Positions 53,491 through 64,000 of a stretch of 64,000 bases of DNA are shown here, piece by piece (the stretch's first letter is position 1; every line of letters starts with the position of its first letter). The notes beneath the pieces were generated by a model. That model was not told where the DNA came from and made no database searches. It saw only the letters and a list, made by a program, of their open reading frames with translations. This DNA comes from Spiroplasma culicicola AES-1 (GTDB taxonomy: Bacteria > Bacillota_I > Bacilli_A > Mycoplasmatales > Mycoplasmataceae): the NCBI RefSeq assembly GCF_000565175.1, contig NZ_CP006681.1, positions 992,001-1,056,000 of the forward strand, given 5' to 3'. The translations under genes were made by a program, and so were the position numbers.

Positions 53491-53497
53491 ATATTAA

Positions 53498-53890
53498 TTA
53501 TCCTCTTGGGCGTTTTCTAGGACGTACACCATTATGAGGGATTGGTGTTGTGTCTTTAATTGATGTGATTTCTAAACCGATACCTTGTAAGCTTCTTACA
53601 GCAGCATCTCTTCCAGGTCCTGGACCTTTAACTTCTACTGAGATTGTTCTTACTCCGTTATCCATTGCACCTTTACCTGCTGCCTCTGCAATCATTTGAG
53701 CAGCATATGGTGTTGATTTTTTGCTTCCTTTGAACCCTAAAGCTCCAGCACTTGATCAAGATAATACATTACCTTGTTCGTCAGAAACAGTTACAATTGT
53801 ATTATTGAAAGTTGAGTGAATGTGAGCTATACCTTTAGCAATATTCTTTTTAACTTTTTTACGGTTATTATTTTGTTTTGGGTTTGCCAT
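53498..53890 (-). CDS. rpsK: Ribosomal protein S11 (uS11)
   Basis: 130 residues with one TGA-Trp. [20 protein letters not shown] and [18 protein letters not shown] are the conserved start and end. 16 bp after rpsM. Confidence 0.98.
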
Positions 53891-53906
53891 TTTTAAACTC
53901 TCCTAA

Positions 53907-54272
53907 CTATTTTTTCTTGTTAGCTACAGTTTTTCTTGGACCTTTTCTTGTACGTGCATTCTGTTTTGTAGATTGTCCACGCACAGGTAGTCCTTTTCTG
54001 TGTCTCATTCCTCTGTAACTTCCAATTTCCATTAAACGCTTAATGTTTAATGCTGTTTCTCTTCTTAAATCTCCCTCAGTTTTAAATTTTGCAATTTCTT
54101 GAGAGATTGTTTTGATGTTATCTTCTGATAAATCTTTAACTCTGATATCTTCGCTAACTTTTGCAGCCTCTAGGATTTTTTGTGATGTTGATAAACCAAT
54201 ACCATAAATGTAAGTTAGAGCGATAACTACTCTTTTTTCATTAGGTATTTCTACCCCATTTATACGAGCCAT
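53907..54272 (-). CDS. rpsM: Ribosomal protein S13 (uS13)
   Basis: 121 residues. [20 protein letters not shown] at the start and [20 protein letters not shown] near the end are the normal S13 signatures. Confidence 0.98.
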   Translation of the reverse strand: MARINGVEIPNEKRVVIALTYIYGIGLSTSQKILEAAKVSEDIRVKDLSEDNIKTISQEIAKFKTEGDLRRETALNIKRLMEIGSYRGMRHRKGLPVRGQSTKQNARTRKGPRKTVANKKK

Positions 54273-54322
54273 TATTCATTTCCTTTCTAAATAAAATTAA
54301 AATATCTATTTAAATTTATTAA

Positions 54323-54436
54323 TTAACCTTGACGTTGTTTATGTTTTGGTTGTTCACAAATAATCATTACACGGCCTTTACGTCTAATTACACGACATTT
54401 ATCGCAAATTTTTTTGACAGATGATCTAACTTTCAT
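54323..54436 (-). CDS. rpmJ: Ribosomal protein L36 (bL36)
   Basis: A 37-residue gene, [20 protein letters not shown] and onward to KHKQRQG, with the zinc-ribbon residues C-x2-C...C...H intact. It lies in the usual infA-rpmJ-rpsM position with ribosome site AGGAGG. Confidence 0.97.
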   Translation of the reverse strand: MKVRSSVKKICDKCRVIRRKGRVMIICEQPKHKQRQG

Positions 54437-54495
54437 CTTTCTAACCTCCTGATTTTTGTAATTTTAATTTTTTTGTTTTTTGATACATTAATTAC

Positions 54496-54723
54496 CTATT
54501 TACCATTTTTAAAACGGTATGTAATTCTTCCACGTGTTGGGTCATAAGGTGATATTGCAACAGTGACTTTGTCACCTGGTAAGATGCGTATGTAATTCAT
54601 GCGGATTTTACCAGATACGTGGGCGTCGATAACTATTTCATTTTCTAATTTCACCTTAAATGTAGCATTTGGTAACACTTCTAAAACGATACCATCAACT
54701 TCTAAATAATCTTCTTTTGCCAT
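54496..54723 (-). CDS. infA: Translation initiation factor IF-1
   Basis: 75 residues of the S1-like OB fold; [20 protein letters not shown] and [18 protein letters not shown] are conserved. Its ribosome site (TAGGAGGCG) lies in the end of map. Confidence 0.98.
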   Translation of the reverse strand: MAKEDYLEVDGIVLEVLPNATFKVKLENEIVIDAHVSGKIRMNYIRILPGDKVTVAISPYDPTRGRITYRFKNGK

Positions 54724-54726
54724 TAT

Positions 54727-55497
54727 TTATTCGCCTCCTAGTGGTTTGAACAATGTTAAAATTTCGGGTTCACCTTCAGTGACCAAAATTGTGTGTTCGA
54801 AGTGAGCTGTCATGCTACCATCAGCTGATGACACTGTTCAGTCATCATCTCCTACTACGGTTTTATTTGTACCAATTTGAACCATTGGTTCGATACAAAT
54901 TGTCATTCCTGGAATTAAACGCATTCCTGTATCTTTAATTCCCACATTAGGAACAAAAGGATCTTCGTGCATTTCCAAGCCAATTCCGTGTCCAGAGTAA
55001 TCTGTTGGCAATTGAAAACCATGTTCTTCAACAAAATTTTGAACAGTAGAAGAAATAGTTCCGATGCGCACACCGGCTCTTACCTGTTCAATTGCCAGAT
55101 ATAGTGATTGTTCAGTCACTTCTAATAGTTTATCATAATTTTTATCAATTGATTCACCACAAATTACACTAAATGCACTATCAGCATGATAGCCTTCATA
55201 AACACAACCTGTATCAATTGAAACAATGTCACCTTTTTGTAAGATTCTGTCTTGAGGAATCCCATGAATTAATTGTTCATTAATTGAAATACAAATGTGT
55301 GCAGGATAACCATAGTATCCTTTAAAGTTACTTGTACAATTGTGTTTTGTAATAAAATCAATAAAAAATTTATCTAAATCCAAACAATTAATTCCTGGTT
55401 TAATCATTTGTTTTAAATTGTAAATTGCTTCTCCTAGAACTTGTCCAGCAATTCTCATTTTTTCAATTTGTTGTGAATTTTTAATTGTAATTGCCAT
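54727..55497 (-). CDS. map: Methionine aminopeptidase type I
   Basis: 256 residues; TGA at 54838 is Trp and the frame runs to TAA 54727. The metal ligands are in [17 protein letters not shown] (two Asp), [11 protein letters not shown] (His), CIEPM (Glu) and the final [14 protein letters not shown] (Glu). Removes initiator Met. Its ATG overlaps the adk stop (TAATG). Confidence 0.97.
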
Positions 55498-56132
55498 TAT
55501 TGATTTAAAGCTTCTACTAATAATTCATACAATTGTTCAACACTTTTATTTGTTGCATCAACTTTTGTCAATTTTGCTTGATAAAAGTCAATTAAAGGTG
55601 CTGTTTGAGTATTGTAAACTTCTAATCTTGTTTTGATTTTATCTTCTTGATCATCAGGTCTTGTAATTAAGTCTCCTCCATCAAAGTCACAAACGCCTTC
55701 TTTTAAAGGTTTTCTATTAACTTTGTGATAACTTCTTTTACAAATTTGACATATTAATCTTCCAGTTAGTCTTTCCATTAACACTGAATTGTCAATTTCA
55801 AAATAAATTACTTTATCAATAGTTTGTCCCAAATTGCTTAGCATTTTGTCTAATTCTACTGATTGATCAACTGTTCTTGGATAACCATCAAAAATAAGAT
55901 TATCGTGAGTTTGTTCTAGGTAAGCTTCTACCATTTTATTGGTAATTTCATCAGGTACATAAAGCCCTTGATTCATAAAAGTTTGAGCTTCCATTCCTAA
56001 AGCAGTATTATTTGCAATGTTATTTCGAAATAAATCTCCTGTTGAAAGTTGAATGAAACCTTTTTTTTCACATAATAATTCAGATTGAGTTCCTTTTCCA
56101 CTACCAGGAGCTCCAAGTAAAATAATGTTCAT
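55497..56132 (-). CDS. adk: Adenylate kinase
   Basis: 211 residues: P-loop LLGAPGSGKGTQSE, NMP-binding domain, and a Gram-positive-type long LID with zinc residues CQICKRSYH ... CDFD (three Cys plus Asp). In the conserved secY-adk-map order. Confidence 0.97.
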   Translation of the reverse strand: MNIILLGAPGSGKGTQSELLCEKKGFIQLSTGDLFRNNIANNTALGMEAQTFMNQGLYVPDEITNKMVEAYLEQTHDNLIFDGYPRTVDQSVELDKMLSNLGQTIDKVIYFEIDNSVLMERLTGRLICQICKRSYHKVNRKPLKEGVCDFDGGDLITRPDDQEDKIKTRLEVYNTQTAPLIDFYQAKLTKVDATNKSVEQLYELLVEALNQ

Positions 56133-56150
56133 TTTTAAATATTCCTCACA

Positions 56151-57578
56151 TTATCAAATGTGTGAATTTGTGTCCACTTCATTTGAGAATTTCTCTTGTT
56201 TTTTATCAATAAATGATTGTTGAATTAATCTTCCTTTAATTTGTTGAACAGTTTGAATTGCAACAGAAATTAAAATGATTAATCCAGTTCCCCCAATTGC
56301 CAATGAACTTGGTAGACTTGTTAATTTACTGATTACATAAGGTAAAACAGCAATTCCAGCTAAAAAGACTGAACCAATAACACTTAGTCTATTAATTGTT
56401 CCTTGTAAGAACTTTTCAGTTTCTTTTCCTGGTTTAATTCCAGGAATAAATGTCCCTGATTTTTTAAAGTTTTCGGCAATTTTTTCTGGGTTAATTTGAA
56501 CTTGTGCATATAGGAATGTAAACAATAATGTCATAACTCCATAAATTGATATTCCTCATCAAGTTCCAAATGATAGATAATTTTGTGTAAATGCATAGAA
56601 TCCAGAACTTTCACCAACAATTTGTGCAATTGTAATTGGTGTTGAAATTATAGCTGAGGCAAAGATAACAGGAATAACTCCAGCATTATTTAATTTCAAT
56701 GGTAAGTATGGGGTGTGTTCTTTGGTATCAACCAGTCCTGAACCGGTTTGTTGAATTGGCACTTTTCGTTCGGCCTCATTCATTAAGACAACTACAAAGA
56801 TAACAAGGATAAAGGCAACAATATATATTAAGAATTTTAAGATTCCATCAAATAAAATTGTTGGGTCATCTCCCTCTTTAATTCAGAATTTAAATGTATT
56901 GACAAAGTTTTCTGGCATTGAAGAAACAATTCCAGTGAAAATAATAATTGAAACACCATTTCCAATTCCTTTAATTGTGATTTGATCAGCAATTCACAAC
57001 ATTAAGAAAGTTCCTGCCAACATAACTGTTGGAATTAAGATGTAATAGAACCATGCAGGTCCAGTTCCTTCAGCACTGCTTCCTCATTTTGCAGTAATTA
57101 ATCCCCCACTAGTTAAAGTAAAGATTGTTGCAATTGATTGCATTAAAGCAAATGGAATAGTTAATACTTTTGTCAAACGATCAAGTTTTCTTCTTCCTCG
57201 TTCTCCAGATTTACTTCATCTTGTTAAAACAGGAATAACATCAGTTGAAAGCAATTGAACAATAATTGAAGCTGTAATATAAGGAGAAACTCCTAATGCT
57301 AAAATTGAAAATTGTCCAATTGTTCCCCCTCCAAGAGTAGCCAATAATTGGAAAAATTCTTGATCACTTACTTGATTTTTGAATTCTGGATTCAATTGAA
57401 TTCCTGGAACTGTTAATAAACTACCTGCTCTAATTAGAATAAGTACTATTAATGTAAAAACGATTCGTTTTACAAGGTCTTTATTTCTAATAAAGAAATT
57501 TCCACCTTTAGCGAATTCGTTTTTATCTTTAGTTTTAGAATGGGCTTTATTTGCTTTTTTAGTTTTAATAGCAGCCAC
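56151..57578 (-). CDS. secY: Protein translocase subunit SecY
   Basis: 475 residues with ten membrane helices and many TGA-Trp codons, the last at 56154 directly before TAA. The start is GTG 57578, right after the rplO TAG, with the ribosome site GAGGTGAT inside rplO. TVPGIQLNPEF, ALGVSPYITASIIVQLL and the cytosolic loop ERKVPIQQTGSG are conserved. Core channel of the Sec pathway used by the lipoproteins in this window. Confidence 0.97.
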
Positions 57579-58016
57579 CTAAATCACCTCTATAGTTCCC
57601 CCAGCTGCTTTAATAGCTTCTGAAGCACTGTTTGATACTTTGTTAACTTTTACGTTAACTGCCTTTGTTATTTTACCATTACCTAGTACTTTTACTAGAC
57701 TTTTTTCTGATTTAATAACTTTTTTTTCGATTAATGTTTTGTGATTAACTTCTGTTAATCCTAATTGTTCAATTGTATCTAAATTTAAAATAGTAAATTC
57801 TTTTCTATTTAAACTTGTAAATCCAATTTTTGGCAATCTTCTAAATAGTGGAGTTTGTCCCCCTTCAAATCCAGGTCTAACTCCTCCCCCAGATCTAGAA
57901 TTTTGTCCTTTATGTCCTCTAGTTGATGTTTTCCCTTTACCTGAAGCCATTCCACGTCCAACACGTGTAACTTCTTTTTTGCTTCCTGGTGTATATTTTA
58001 ATTCATGTAATTTCAT
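57579..58016 (-). CDS. rplO: Ribosomal protein L15 (uL15)
   Basis: 145 residues: [20 protein letters not shown], the Gly-rich [20 protein letters not shown] loop and the C-terminal domain. It follows rpsE after 18 bp with no rpmD (L30) between them. Confidence 0.98.
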   Translation of the reverse strand: MKLHELKYTPGSKKEVTRVGRGMASGKGKTSTRGHKGQNSRSGGGVRPGFEGGQTPLFRRLPKIGFTSLNRKEFTILNLDTIEQLGLTEVNHKTLIEKKVIKSEKSLVKVLGNGKITKAVNVKVNKVSNSASEAIKAAGGTIEVI

Positions 58017-58034
58017 AAACTATTTATCCTTCCC

Positions 58035-58700
58035 TTAAGCTTTTGGTGCTTCAGCTTTCTTTTCAACTTGAGTTCCTCTTAATTTTGCAATTTGTTCTGC
58101 TGTTTGCATTTCTTTTAAACCTTCTAATGTAGCTCTAATCATATTGATTGGTGTATTTGATCCAAGTGATTTTGTATAAACATCTGAAATTCCAGCTAAT
58201 TCGATAACAGCACGAGCAGGTCCCCCAGCAATAACACCAGTTCCTTTTTTTGCAGGTTTAATTAATACTTTACCTGACCCAAAATGTCCAATGATGTCGT
58301 GAGGAACAGTTGTTCCAGCTAATGGAACTCTAACCAATGATTTTCTTGCTTCTTTGATAGCTTTTTTAATAGCATCTGGAACTTCGTTTGCTTTTCCAGT
58401 ACCTAAACCAACTCTACCTTTTTTATCTCCAATAACAACAACAGCTGCAAATCTAAATCTTCTTCCCCCTTTTGTAACTTTTGTAACACGATTAATTGTT
58501 ACAACTTTTTCTTCAAAAGGATTGTCTTCTCTATTTCTGCCAAATCTATTGTTATCTCTTCTTGGACGATCTGAATTTGGTTTTCTATCGTTGTTGAAGT
58601 TTTTGTTATCTCTTGGTCCTGCTTGTTTTTCTGATTTTTCGTGTTTTACTGCTTCAGCTTTAACTTCAGCTGGAGCAACTACTTTTTTGTCTTCTGCCAT
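58035..58700 (-). CDS. rpsE: Ribosomal protein S5 (uS5) with N-terminal extension
   Basis: 221 residues against about 165 in most bacteria. Residues 1-60 are a charged, low-complexity extension ([20 protein letters not shown]); the conserved part starts at [19 protein letters not shown] and includes [19 protein letters not shown]. Start ATG 58700. Such extensions are typical of Mollicute ribosomal proteins. Confidence 0.97.
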   Translation of the reverse strand: MAEDKKVVAPAEVKAEAVKHEKSEKQAGPRDNKNFNNDRKPNSDRPRRDNNRFGRNREDNPFEEKVVTINRVTKVTKGGRRFRFAAVVVIGDKKGRVGLGTGKANEVPDAIKKAIKEARKSLVRVPLAGTTVPHDIIGHFGSGKVLIKPAKKGTGVIAGGPARAVIELAGISDVYTKSLGSNTPINMIRATLEGLKEMQTAEQIAKLRGTQVEKKAEAPKA

Positions 58701-58721
58701 TTTTTCTTAAATCTCCTTTAA

Positions 58722-59072
58722 TTAGAATTTCATTCCGTTTTCTTTTGCAGCATCTGCAAAAGCTTTAACTTTTCCATGGAATAAATAACCACCACGATCG
58801 AATACTACATTTGATATTTTTTTAGCTTTAGCTTTTTCAGCTATATCTTTTGCAACAGCTTTTGCAGCTTCAATGTTACGTCCATTTTTTAATCCCATTT
58901 TGATAGATGATGATGACACTAATGTAACTCCAGTGATGTCATCAACAATTTGTGCATAGAAGTATGAGTTTGATTTAAATACGTTTAATCTTGGTCTTTC
59001 ACTAGTTCCAGACACTTTAGATCTAACTCTATAGTGTCTTCTTTTTCTTGCTTCTGCTTTAGTGTACTTCAT
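58722..59072 (-). CDS. rplR: Ribosomal protein L18 (uL18)
   Basis: 116 residues: [20 protein letters not shown] at the start and [19 protein letters not shown] at the end, the 5S rRNA-binding protein. Between rplF and rpsE. Confidence 0.98.
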   Translation of the reverse strand: MKYTKAEARKRRHYRVRSKVSGTSERPRLNVFKSNSYFYAQIVDDITGVTLVSSSSIKMGLKNGRNIEAAKAVAKDIAEKAKAKKISNVVFDRGGYLFHGKVKAFADAAKENGMKF

Positions 59073-59095
59073 ATTTATTTCTCCCTAGCAGCAAC

Positions 59096-59638
59096 CTACT
59101 TACCAGCTGCTTTACCTTCTTTTCTAATGATTTTTTCATTTTTGTATTTAACCCCTTTACCTTTATATGGTTCAGGTCTTCTATATCCTCTAATGTTTGC
59201 AGCAACTTCTCCTACCAATTGTTTTGAGATTCCTGAAATTTTAATTTCAGTTGGTTTTGGAATTTCTACACTAATACCTTGAGGAATTGTATATTCCACA
59301 GGGTGAGAAAATCCTAATGATAAGTTGATTTTGTTTCCTGCTAATGCAGCACGATAACCAACCCCAACAATTTCAAGTTCTTTTACAAATCCTTCACTAA
59401 CTCCAGTTAGCATTCCTTGTAATAATGAATTTGTTGTTCCGTGTAATTGTTTTGTATGTTTTTGTTCATTTTTTCTTACAGTTGAAAGTTGTGCACCTTC
59501 AACTTTAATTTCGATTAATGGAGAAAAAGTTTGAGTTAATTCTCCTTTTGATCCTTTAATAGTTACAACATTGTTTGTTTCAACTTTTACTTCTACACCT
59601 GCTGGAATTGTTAATATTCTGTTTCCTATACGTGACAT
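59096..59638 (-). CDS. rplF: Ribosomal protein L6 (uL6)
   Basis: 180 residues with two L6 repeats: [19 protein letters not shown] at the start and [19 protein letters not shown] near the end. 16 bp after rpsH. Confidence 0.98.
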   Translation of the reverse strand: MSRIGNRILTIPAGVEVKVETNNVVTIKGSKGELTQTFSPLIEIKVEGAQLSTVRKNEQKHTKQLHGTTNSLLQGMLTGVSEGFVKELEIVGVGYRAALAGNKINLSLGFSHPVEYTIPQGISVEIPKPTEIKISGISKQLVGEVAANIRGYRRPEPYKGKGVKYKNEKIIRKEGKAAGK

Positions 59639-59654
59639 ATACTAAACCCTCCTA

Positions 59655-60044
59655 TTATCAAACAAATGCAAGAACTTCTCCACCAGCGTTTTGTTGGCGA
59701 GCTTCTTTATCTGTCATAATTCCGTGTGAAGTTGAAACAATAGCGATTCCTAATCCGTTAAGAACTTGTGGGATTTCTGTTGCATGTGAGTAAACTCTTA
59801 ATCCTGGTTTTGAAATTCTTTTTAAGCCTTTAATAACTCTTGTTTTCCCTCTGTATTTTAAGCTGATTGTGATGTCTTTTTTAAAGTCGTCAGCTACTTT
59901 GAAGTCTTCAATGAATCCTTCTTTTTTTAATATGTTTGCAATTTCTAATTTTACTTTGCTTCCTGGAATAACCACTTCTTTGTGGAATCTTTGGTTTGCA
60001 TTTCTAATTCTTGTAAGCATATCTGCAATAACGTCTGTTGTCAT
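59655..60044 (-). CDS. rpsH: Ribosomal protein S8 (uS8)
   Basis: 129 residues; the final TGA at 59658 is Trp, followed by [18 protein letters not shown] and [20 protein letters not shown] are conserved. Confidence 0.98.
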
Positions 60045-60063
60045 ATTTATCTATTTCCTTTCA

Positions 60064-60249
60064 CTATCATGATGCTTTTTTAATACCAGGGATTTGTCCT
60101 TTGTATGCTAGATCTCTAAAGCATACACGGCATAAATTGAATTTTCTTAAAACTGAATGAGGTCTACCACAATTTCCACAACGTGTGTATTCTCTTACTT
60201 TGAATTTTTGAACTTTAGCTTGTTTTACTTTTAATGATTTTTTTGCCAT
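60064..60249 (-). CDS. rpsN: Ribosomal protein S14 type Z (uS14)
   Basis: 61 residues, ending in TGA-Trp then TAG. Two CxxC pairs ([18 protein letters not shown]) show the zinc-binding short form found in the spc operon of Firmicutes. Confidence 0.98.
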
Positions 60250-60263
60250 TATTCTTTTTCTCC

Positions 60264-60818
60264 CTACTTAACGAAAGGCATTCCAATTTTTTGAATTAAT
60301 GAGAATGCATCGTCCTTGTTGTTTGCTGTTGTAACGATTGTTATATCCATCCCACGAACTTTTTTTACTTTATCATAATCAATTTCTGGGAAGATGATTT
60401 GTTCTTTAATACCTAATGTATAGTTTCCTTGTTTATCAAAACTTGTTTTTGATACTCCTCTAAAGTCACGTACACGTGGTAACGCAACTGAGATTAATCT
60501 ATCAAGGAATTCATACATTCTTTTTCCTCTTAATGTTACTTTTGCACCAATTGGCATACCTTCACGTAATTTAAATGCAGCCAATGATTTTTTTGCTTTA
60601 GTAACTAATGGTTTTTGACCTGTGATTAATGTCAGTTCTGCAACTGCATCATCAAGTCTTTTTGAATCTTGAACAGCGTCCCCGATTCCTTGGTTGATAA
60701 CAATTTTTGTGATTTTTGGAACTTGCATTACTGATTTGTATTGTTTTTCTTTAAACAATTCAGGAACAATTTTATCTTTGTAAAGTTTTTCTAAACGATT
60801 AACGCTTGCTTTTGCCAT
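60264..60818 (-). CDS. rplE: Ribosomal protein L5 (uL5)
   Basis: 184 residues: [39 protein letters not shown] and [17 protein letters not shown]. Binds 5S rRNA. Confidence 0.98.
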   Translation of the reverse strand: MAKASVNRLEKLYKDKIVPELFKEKQYKSVMQVPKITKIVINQGIGDAVQDSKRLDDAVAELTLITGQKPLVTKAKKSLAAFKLREGMPIGAKVTLRGKRMYEFLDRLISVALPRVRDFRGVSKTSFDKQGNYTLGIKEQIIFPEIDYDKVKKVRGMDITIVTTANNKDDAFSLIQKIGMPFVK

Positions 60819-60836
60819 AATTTCTTATTGCTCCTT

Positions 60837-61154
60837 CTATTTTAGTTCTGCTTTTGATTTTTTAGCAATTCTAACTTTGTTTCCATCAGTAATTTTGTAT
60901 CCAATTCTTGACCCATTTTCTTTATTTTTTGGATCTTGAATTGCTACATTTGAAATATCAACTGAAACTGGAATCATTCTAATTCCACCTTCTTGATCTG
61001 TTTGACTTGGTTTGAAGTGTTTAGTTCCAGTAATTCCTTCAACTCAAACTCTTTTTTTATCTTTTGATAATTTAGTAACTGGTCCAACAGTTCCTTTATG
61101 ATTTCCAGAAATAACTTTTACAACGTCACCTTTTAAAATTTTTGATTTATTCAT
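60837..61154 (-). CDS. rplX: Ribosomal protein L24 (uL24)
   Basis: 105 residues with an internal TGA-Trp (KKRVWVEGIT), which hides the gene under the standard code. KILKGDVVKVISGNHKGTVG is the KOW motif. Start ATG 61154, between rplN and rplE. Confidence 0.97.
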
Positions 61155-61171
61155 AAAACTTCGTGCGCCTC

Positions 61172-61540
61172 CTATAATACTTCTGGAGCTAATGATGCGA
61201 TTTTTGCAAATCCTGCATCCTTAACTTCTCTTGCAATTGGACCAAAGATACGTGTCCCTCTTGGAGACTTATCTTCTTTAATAATAACAGCTGCATTTTC
61301 TGAGAACTTAATGTATGTTCCATCAGCTCTTCTTAAACCTCTAACTGTTCTAACAATAACCGCTTTAATAACTTGACCTTTTTTAACAGCTCCACCTGGT
61401 GCTGCTGATTTAACTGTCGCTACAACTATGTCTCCAATATTTGTGAATTTTCTTACACTTCCACCTAAGTTTCTAATAACTAAAATTTCTTTAGCTCCAG
61501 AATTATCTGCAACTTTTAGTCTTGATTCATTTTGTATCAT
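61172..61540 (-). CDS. rplN: Ribosomal protein L14 (uL14)
   Basis: 122 residues: [20 protein letters not shown] and [20 protein letters not shown], full length. Confidence 0.98.
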   Translation of the reverse strand: MIQNESRLKVADNSGAKEILVIRNLGGSVRKFTNIGDIVVATVKSAAPGGAVKKGQVIKAVIVRTVRGLRRADGTYIKFSENAAVIIKEDKSPRGTRIFGPIAREVKDAGFAKIASLAPEVL

Positions 61541-61568
61541 GATCTATTACCTCTTAACTTGCGAAAAA

Positions 61569-61826
61569 TTAAATAACTGATTTTTCAACAATTCTTACAA
61601 GTCTAAAGTTTTTAGTTTTACTTAAAGGACGTGTTTCCATAATTTCAACTTTGTCTCCCATTGCTGCTTGACCGTTTTCATCATGTGCTTTGTATTTTTT
61701 AGAATACTTAACACGTTTTTTATAAACTGGGTGGTTTTTGTAAGTTTCAACTAATACAGTGATAGTTTTGTCCATTTTGTCAGAAACAACTCTACCAACG
61801 TATGTTTTTCTTAAATTTCTATCCAT
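61569..61826 (-). CDS. rpsQ: Ribosomal protein S17 (uS17)
   Basis: 85 residues: [19 protein letters not shown] and [20 protein letters not shown] are conserved. 2 bp after rpmC. Confidence 0.98.
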   Translation of the reverse strand: MDRNLRKTYVGRVVSDKMDKTITVLVETYKNHPVYKKRVKYSKKYKAHDENGQAAMGDKVEIMETRPLSKTKNFRLVRIVEKSVI

Positions 61827-61828
61827 AA

Positions 61829-62794
61829 TTATTTAGCTCCTTTAGTTGTAGTTTTTTTAGCTGCGGCTTTTTTGTTAGCTTCTTCAATTTGTTTTTTTGC
61901 TTCTTCAGCATTTGAACCAAAAACATAAGTTTTTGCTTCTTTAGGTTTTTTTGCTAATTTTAAATCAATACCTTCAATGTCTTCACCTTTTACAGCGCTA
62001 ACTTTAACAGATTTTGCTTTAACTTCTCCAAGAGCAGCTTTACCTTTTCCAGTACCTTTAGCTTCACCAGTTTCTAGGTGAGGTACTTCTACTTCAGCTT
62101 TTACTTCAGGTTTTTTAACTTGTGCAGTTGTTTTTCCTTTAGCAACTGGAGTTGTTGTTTCCACTTTTGGTTTTGCAGGCGCTTTAGCTGCAGGTTTTGG
62201 TGCAGCTGGTTTTGCTTCTGCTTTTTCAACTGCTGGTTTAGCAGCTGTTGATTTTTTAGCAGCAGGCGCTTTAGCTGCAGGTTTAACTTCAGCTTTTACT
62301 TCTTCTGCTGGTTTTGCTTCTGCTTTTGGTGCAGCAACTTTTTTAGCAGCAGGCGCTTTAGCTTCAACTGGTGCTTCTACTTCAACTACATCATTTGATG
62401 TATCTTCCATAGCTGCAGCCATTGCAGCATTCATTGCGTCTTCATCAATGTTTGCTCCTGCTCCAAATTGTTCTGATTGTAATTGTTCAATCATTTCTCT
62501 TTGTTTTTGACGTACTTCTTTTCCAGCTTTTTCAGCATTTTCAACAGCTGCTGCATAATTTGCTTTAACTGTTTTATTAATGTCTTCTCCAGCTAGTTTT
62601 CTTTCTGTCAAGATTGTTTGGATACGTGCAATATTTCTTTTAAGTTCAACAATTCTGTGAGTTTGTTCTAAACTTCCAACTGCTGATTGGAATTTTAATG
62701 CGAATAGCTCAGCTCTGTGATCTTCATTTTGCTTAATCAATTCTTCAACTGATTTAGATCTTAATTCAATTTTTAGTTCTACAGCTTTCCCCAT
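61829..62794 (-). CDS. rpmC: Ribosomal protein L29 (uL29) with ~250-residue C-terminal extension
   Basis: 321 residues against about 65 in most bacteria. Residues 1-70 are L29 ([40 protein letters not shown]). Residues 70-125 are a charged helix. Residues ~135-320 are a low-complexity Ala/Pro/Lys/Glu region with recurring [11 protein letters not shown] and EAKPA units, with a net positive charge, ending in a Lys-rich tail. Position between rplP and rpsQ is normal and no stop interrupts the frame. L29 sits at the polypeptide exit tunnel, so the extension would lie near nascent chains. Confidence 0.95.
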   Translation of the reverse strand: MGKAVELKIELRSKSVEELIKQNEDHRAELFALKFQSAVGSLEQTHRIVELKRNIARIQTILTERKLAGEDINKTVKANYAAAVENAEKAGKEVRQKQREMIEQLQSEQFGAGANIDEDAMNAAMAAAMEDTSNDVVEVEAPVEAKAPAAKKVAAPKAEAKPAEEVKAEVKPAAKAPAAKKSTAAKPAVEKAEAKPAAPKPAAKAPAKPKVETTTPVAKGKTTAQVKKPEVKAEVEVPHLETGEAKGTGKGKAALGEVKAKSVKVSAVKGEDIEGIDLKLAKKPKEAKTYVFGSNAEEAKKQIEEANKKAAAKKTTTKGAK

Positions 62795-63207
62795 TATTCA
62801 TCACCTCTTTTAATAATTTTGCAACGTACTGGTAATTTATGCATAGCAAGACGTAATGCTTCACGAGCAACTTCTTCACTAACACCAGCAATTTCAAACA
62901 TAAATTGTCCAGTCTTAACTACTGCTACTCATTCTTCTGGTGATCCTTTTCCAGATCCCATACGTACCTCTAAAGGCTTTTTAGTCTTTGCCATATGTGG
63001 GAAGATTCTGATTCAAACTTTTCCAAAACGTTTCATATAACGAGTCATAGCGATACGAGCAGATTCAATTTGTCTTGAAGTAATTCAAGCTCCATCAAGT
63101 GACATTAATCCATATTCACCAAATGCGATAAATTTTCCACCCTTAGCTTTTCCTTCATAACTCACTCTGTGAGGACGACGGAATTTAACTCTTTTAGGCA
63201 TTAACAT
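62794..63207 (-). CDS. rplP: Ribosomal protein L16 (uL16)
   Basis: 137 residues including TGA-Trp codons: [40 protein letters not shown] and [12 protein letters not shown]. Start ATG 63207 has GGGGG upstream; ATG 63201 is possible. Its stop overlaps the rpmC start. Confidence 0.97.
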
Positions 63208-63209
63208 AA

Positions 63210-63923
63210 TTATTTAGCCCCCTTTGTTGTTCTTTCAACTTTTTTATCTGCTATAACTTTGTTTTGGTTTTGTTGTTGTCCAGGTCTTCCTAAGATTTCA
63301 CCGTGGTTAATTCAAACTTTAACCCCGATTTGTCCATAAGTTGTTCTTGCTTCATATAAAGCATAATCGATATCACTTCTTAAAGTTGATAATGGCACTG
63401 AACCTTCTAAGTATCCTTCAGTACGAGCCATTTCAACTCCTCCAAGTCTTCCTGAAACAGAAGTTTTAATTCCTTTTGCTCCAGCTTTTAGTGCTTTTCT
63501 AATTGCTAACTTTTGCACTGTTCTAAAGCTAGCACGGTTTGTAATTTGATCTCCAATAAATTGAGCAACTAATCTTGCATCAACATCTGGATTTTTGATT
63601 TCAATAACATTAACTTTTACTGCTGCATTTTTATCTTTAATAGTTTTTTTAACAGTTAAAGCAATATTTTCAACGTTTTTTCCTTCTTGTCCAAGAACAA
63701 TAGCAGGTCTTGCAGAACGAATAATTAAGATGATTTCTTTTTTAGTTCTTTCGATTTCAACTTTTGAAACAGCTGCATTTTTTAATAATTTTAAAACTGC
63801 TTTTCTAACTTTGATATCTTGGTGTAATCATTTAACATATTCACCTTTTTCTGCGTATCATCTATTGTCTCATGTTCTAATAACACCAATACGTAACGCA
63901 TTAGGAGATACTTTTTGTCCCAT
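63210..63923 (-). CDS. rpsC: Ribosomal protein S3 (uS3)
   Basis: 237 residues with TGA-Trp codons: [20 protein letters not shown] at the start, the KH domain ([20 protein letters not shown]), and [20 protein letters not shown]. The C-terminus is a short Lys-rich tail. Confidence 0.97.
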
Positions 63924-63940
63924 ATTCTACAATTCCCTTC

Positions 63941-64000
63941 CTATTTCTTATCATCACTTACAATGATTGTAATGTGACTTGTTCTTTTTAAAATTTCATA
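63941..64000 (-). CDS. rplV: Ribosomal protein L22 (uL22), C-terminal end only
   Basis: The last 19 codons, YEILKRTSHITIIVSDDKK then TAG, match the end of L22. The gene continues beyond the right edge, in the usual rplV-rpsC order, 17 bp before rpsC. Confidence 0.9.
   Translation of the reverse strand, partial: YEILKRTSHITIIVSDDKK

Noticed and set aside
58354-58710. Plus-strand frame of 118 codons over rpsE
   Set aside because: Opposite-strand shadow of a conserved ribosomal gene.
1-64000. Dozens of apparently broken genes (FtsX permease, secY, pflB, GH38 mannosidase and others in pieces)
   Set aside because: All interruptions I checked are TGA in Trp-compatible positions; with TGA=Trp the frames join and end in TAA/TAG.
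1-64000. CRISPR arrays, insertion sequences, prophage or rRNA genes
   Set aside because: No regularly spaced direct repeats, transposase motifs, phage structural genes or rRNA sequences were seen.

Overview
The window comes from an AT-rich, wall-less bacterium of the Mollicutes, most likely the Spiroplasma/Mesoplasma/Entomoplasma/M. mycoides group. Nearly every long gene contains in-frame TGA codons at tryptophan positions, all genes end in TAA or TAG, and the window carries its own tRNA-Trp(UCA) beside tRNA-Trp(CCA). Coordinates below read TGA as Trp, so many genes are much longer than a standard-code ORF finder would show. I cannot name the species.

Layout: 1-3.5 kb holds a YtpR-type tRNA-binding protein, two tandem DegV/FakB fatty-acid-binding proteins, the two tRNA-Trp genes, a Fur-family regulator and acyl carrier protein. 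3.5-12.5 kb is accessory: unknown membrane proteins, tRNA-His, a secreted protein and a lipoprotein, a flavin oxidoreductase with an ArsR-like regulator and a palindromic operator, and two Pr6Pr/DUF1600 membrane proteins, one behind a poly-A promoter. 11-17.6 kb is an alpha-mannoside operon (lipoprotein, PTS IIBC, GH38 mannosidase, PTS IIA) divergent from an RpiR regulator. 17.6-20.3 kb encodes a 910-residue E2-like protein whose catalytic motif is lost.

21-31.4 kb is central metabolism: an M13 peptidase, an adhE remnant, PFL-activating enzyme, a pyruvate formate-lyase split into two genes (the glycyl-radical domain is separate), a third Pr6Pr protein, coaD-pta-ackA, and divergent coaX. Pyruvate would give formate and acetyl-CoA, then acetate and ATP.

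32-37.8 kb is a cobalamin island: a B12 riboswitch with terminator, a DUF4430 surface protein, a CbrT-like ECF S-component, a CobO/BtuR adenosyltransferase, and after an amine oxidase a class II (adenosylcobalamin-dependent) ribonucleotide reductase. The shared ECF module (ecfA1-ecfA2-ecfT) lies at 45-48.6 kb. Import, adenosylation and use of B12 can thus be read from one window.

38-64 kb is mostly core: rpsI-rplM, a 1409-residue FtsX-type permease with a small membrane partner behind a poly-T promoter, truA-ecfT-ecfA2-ecfA1, a TauE/SafE permease with a coiled-coil N-terminus, proC, and the S10-spc-alpha ribosomal cluster from rplV to rplQ, all on the minus strand. Within it L29 has a very long C-terminal extension and rpmD is absent.
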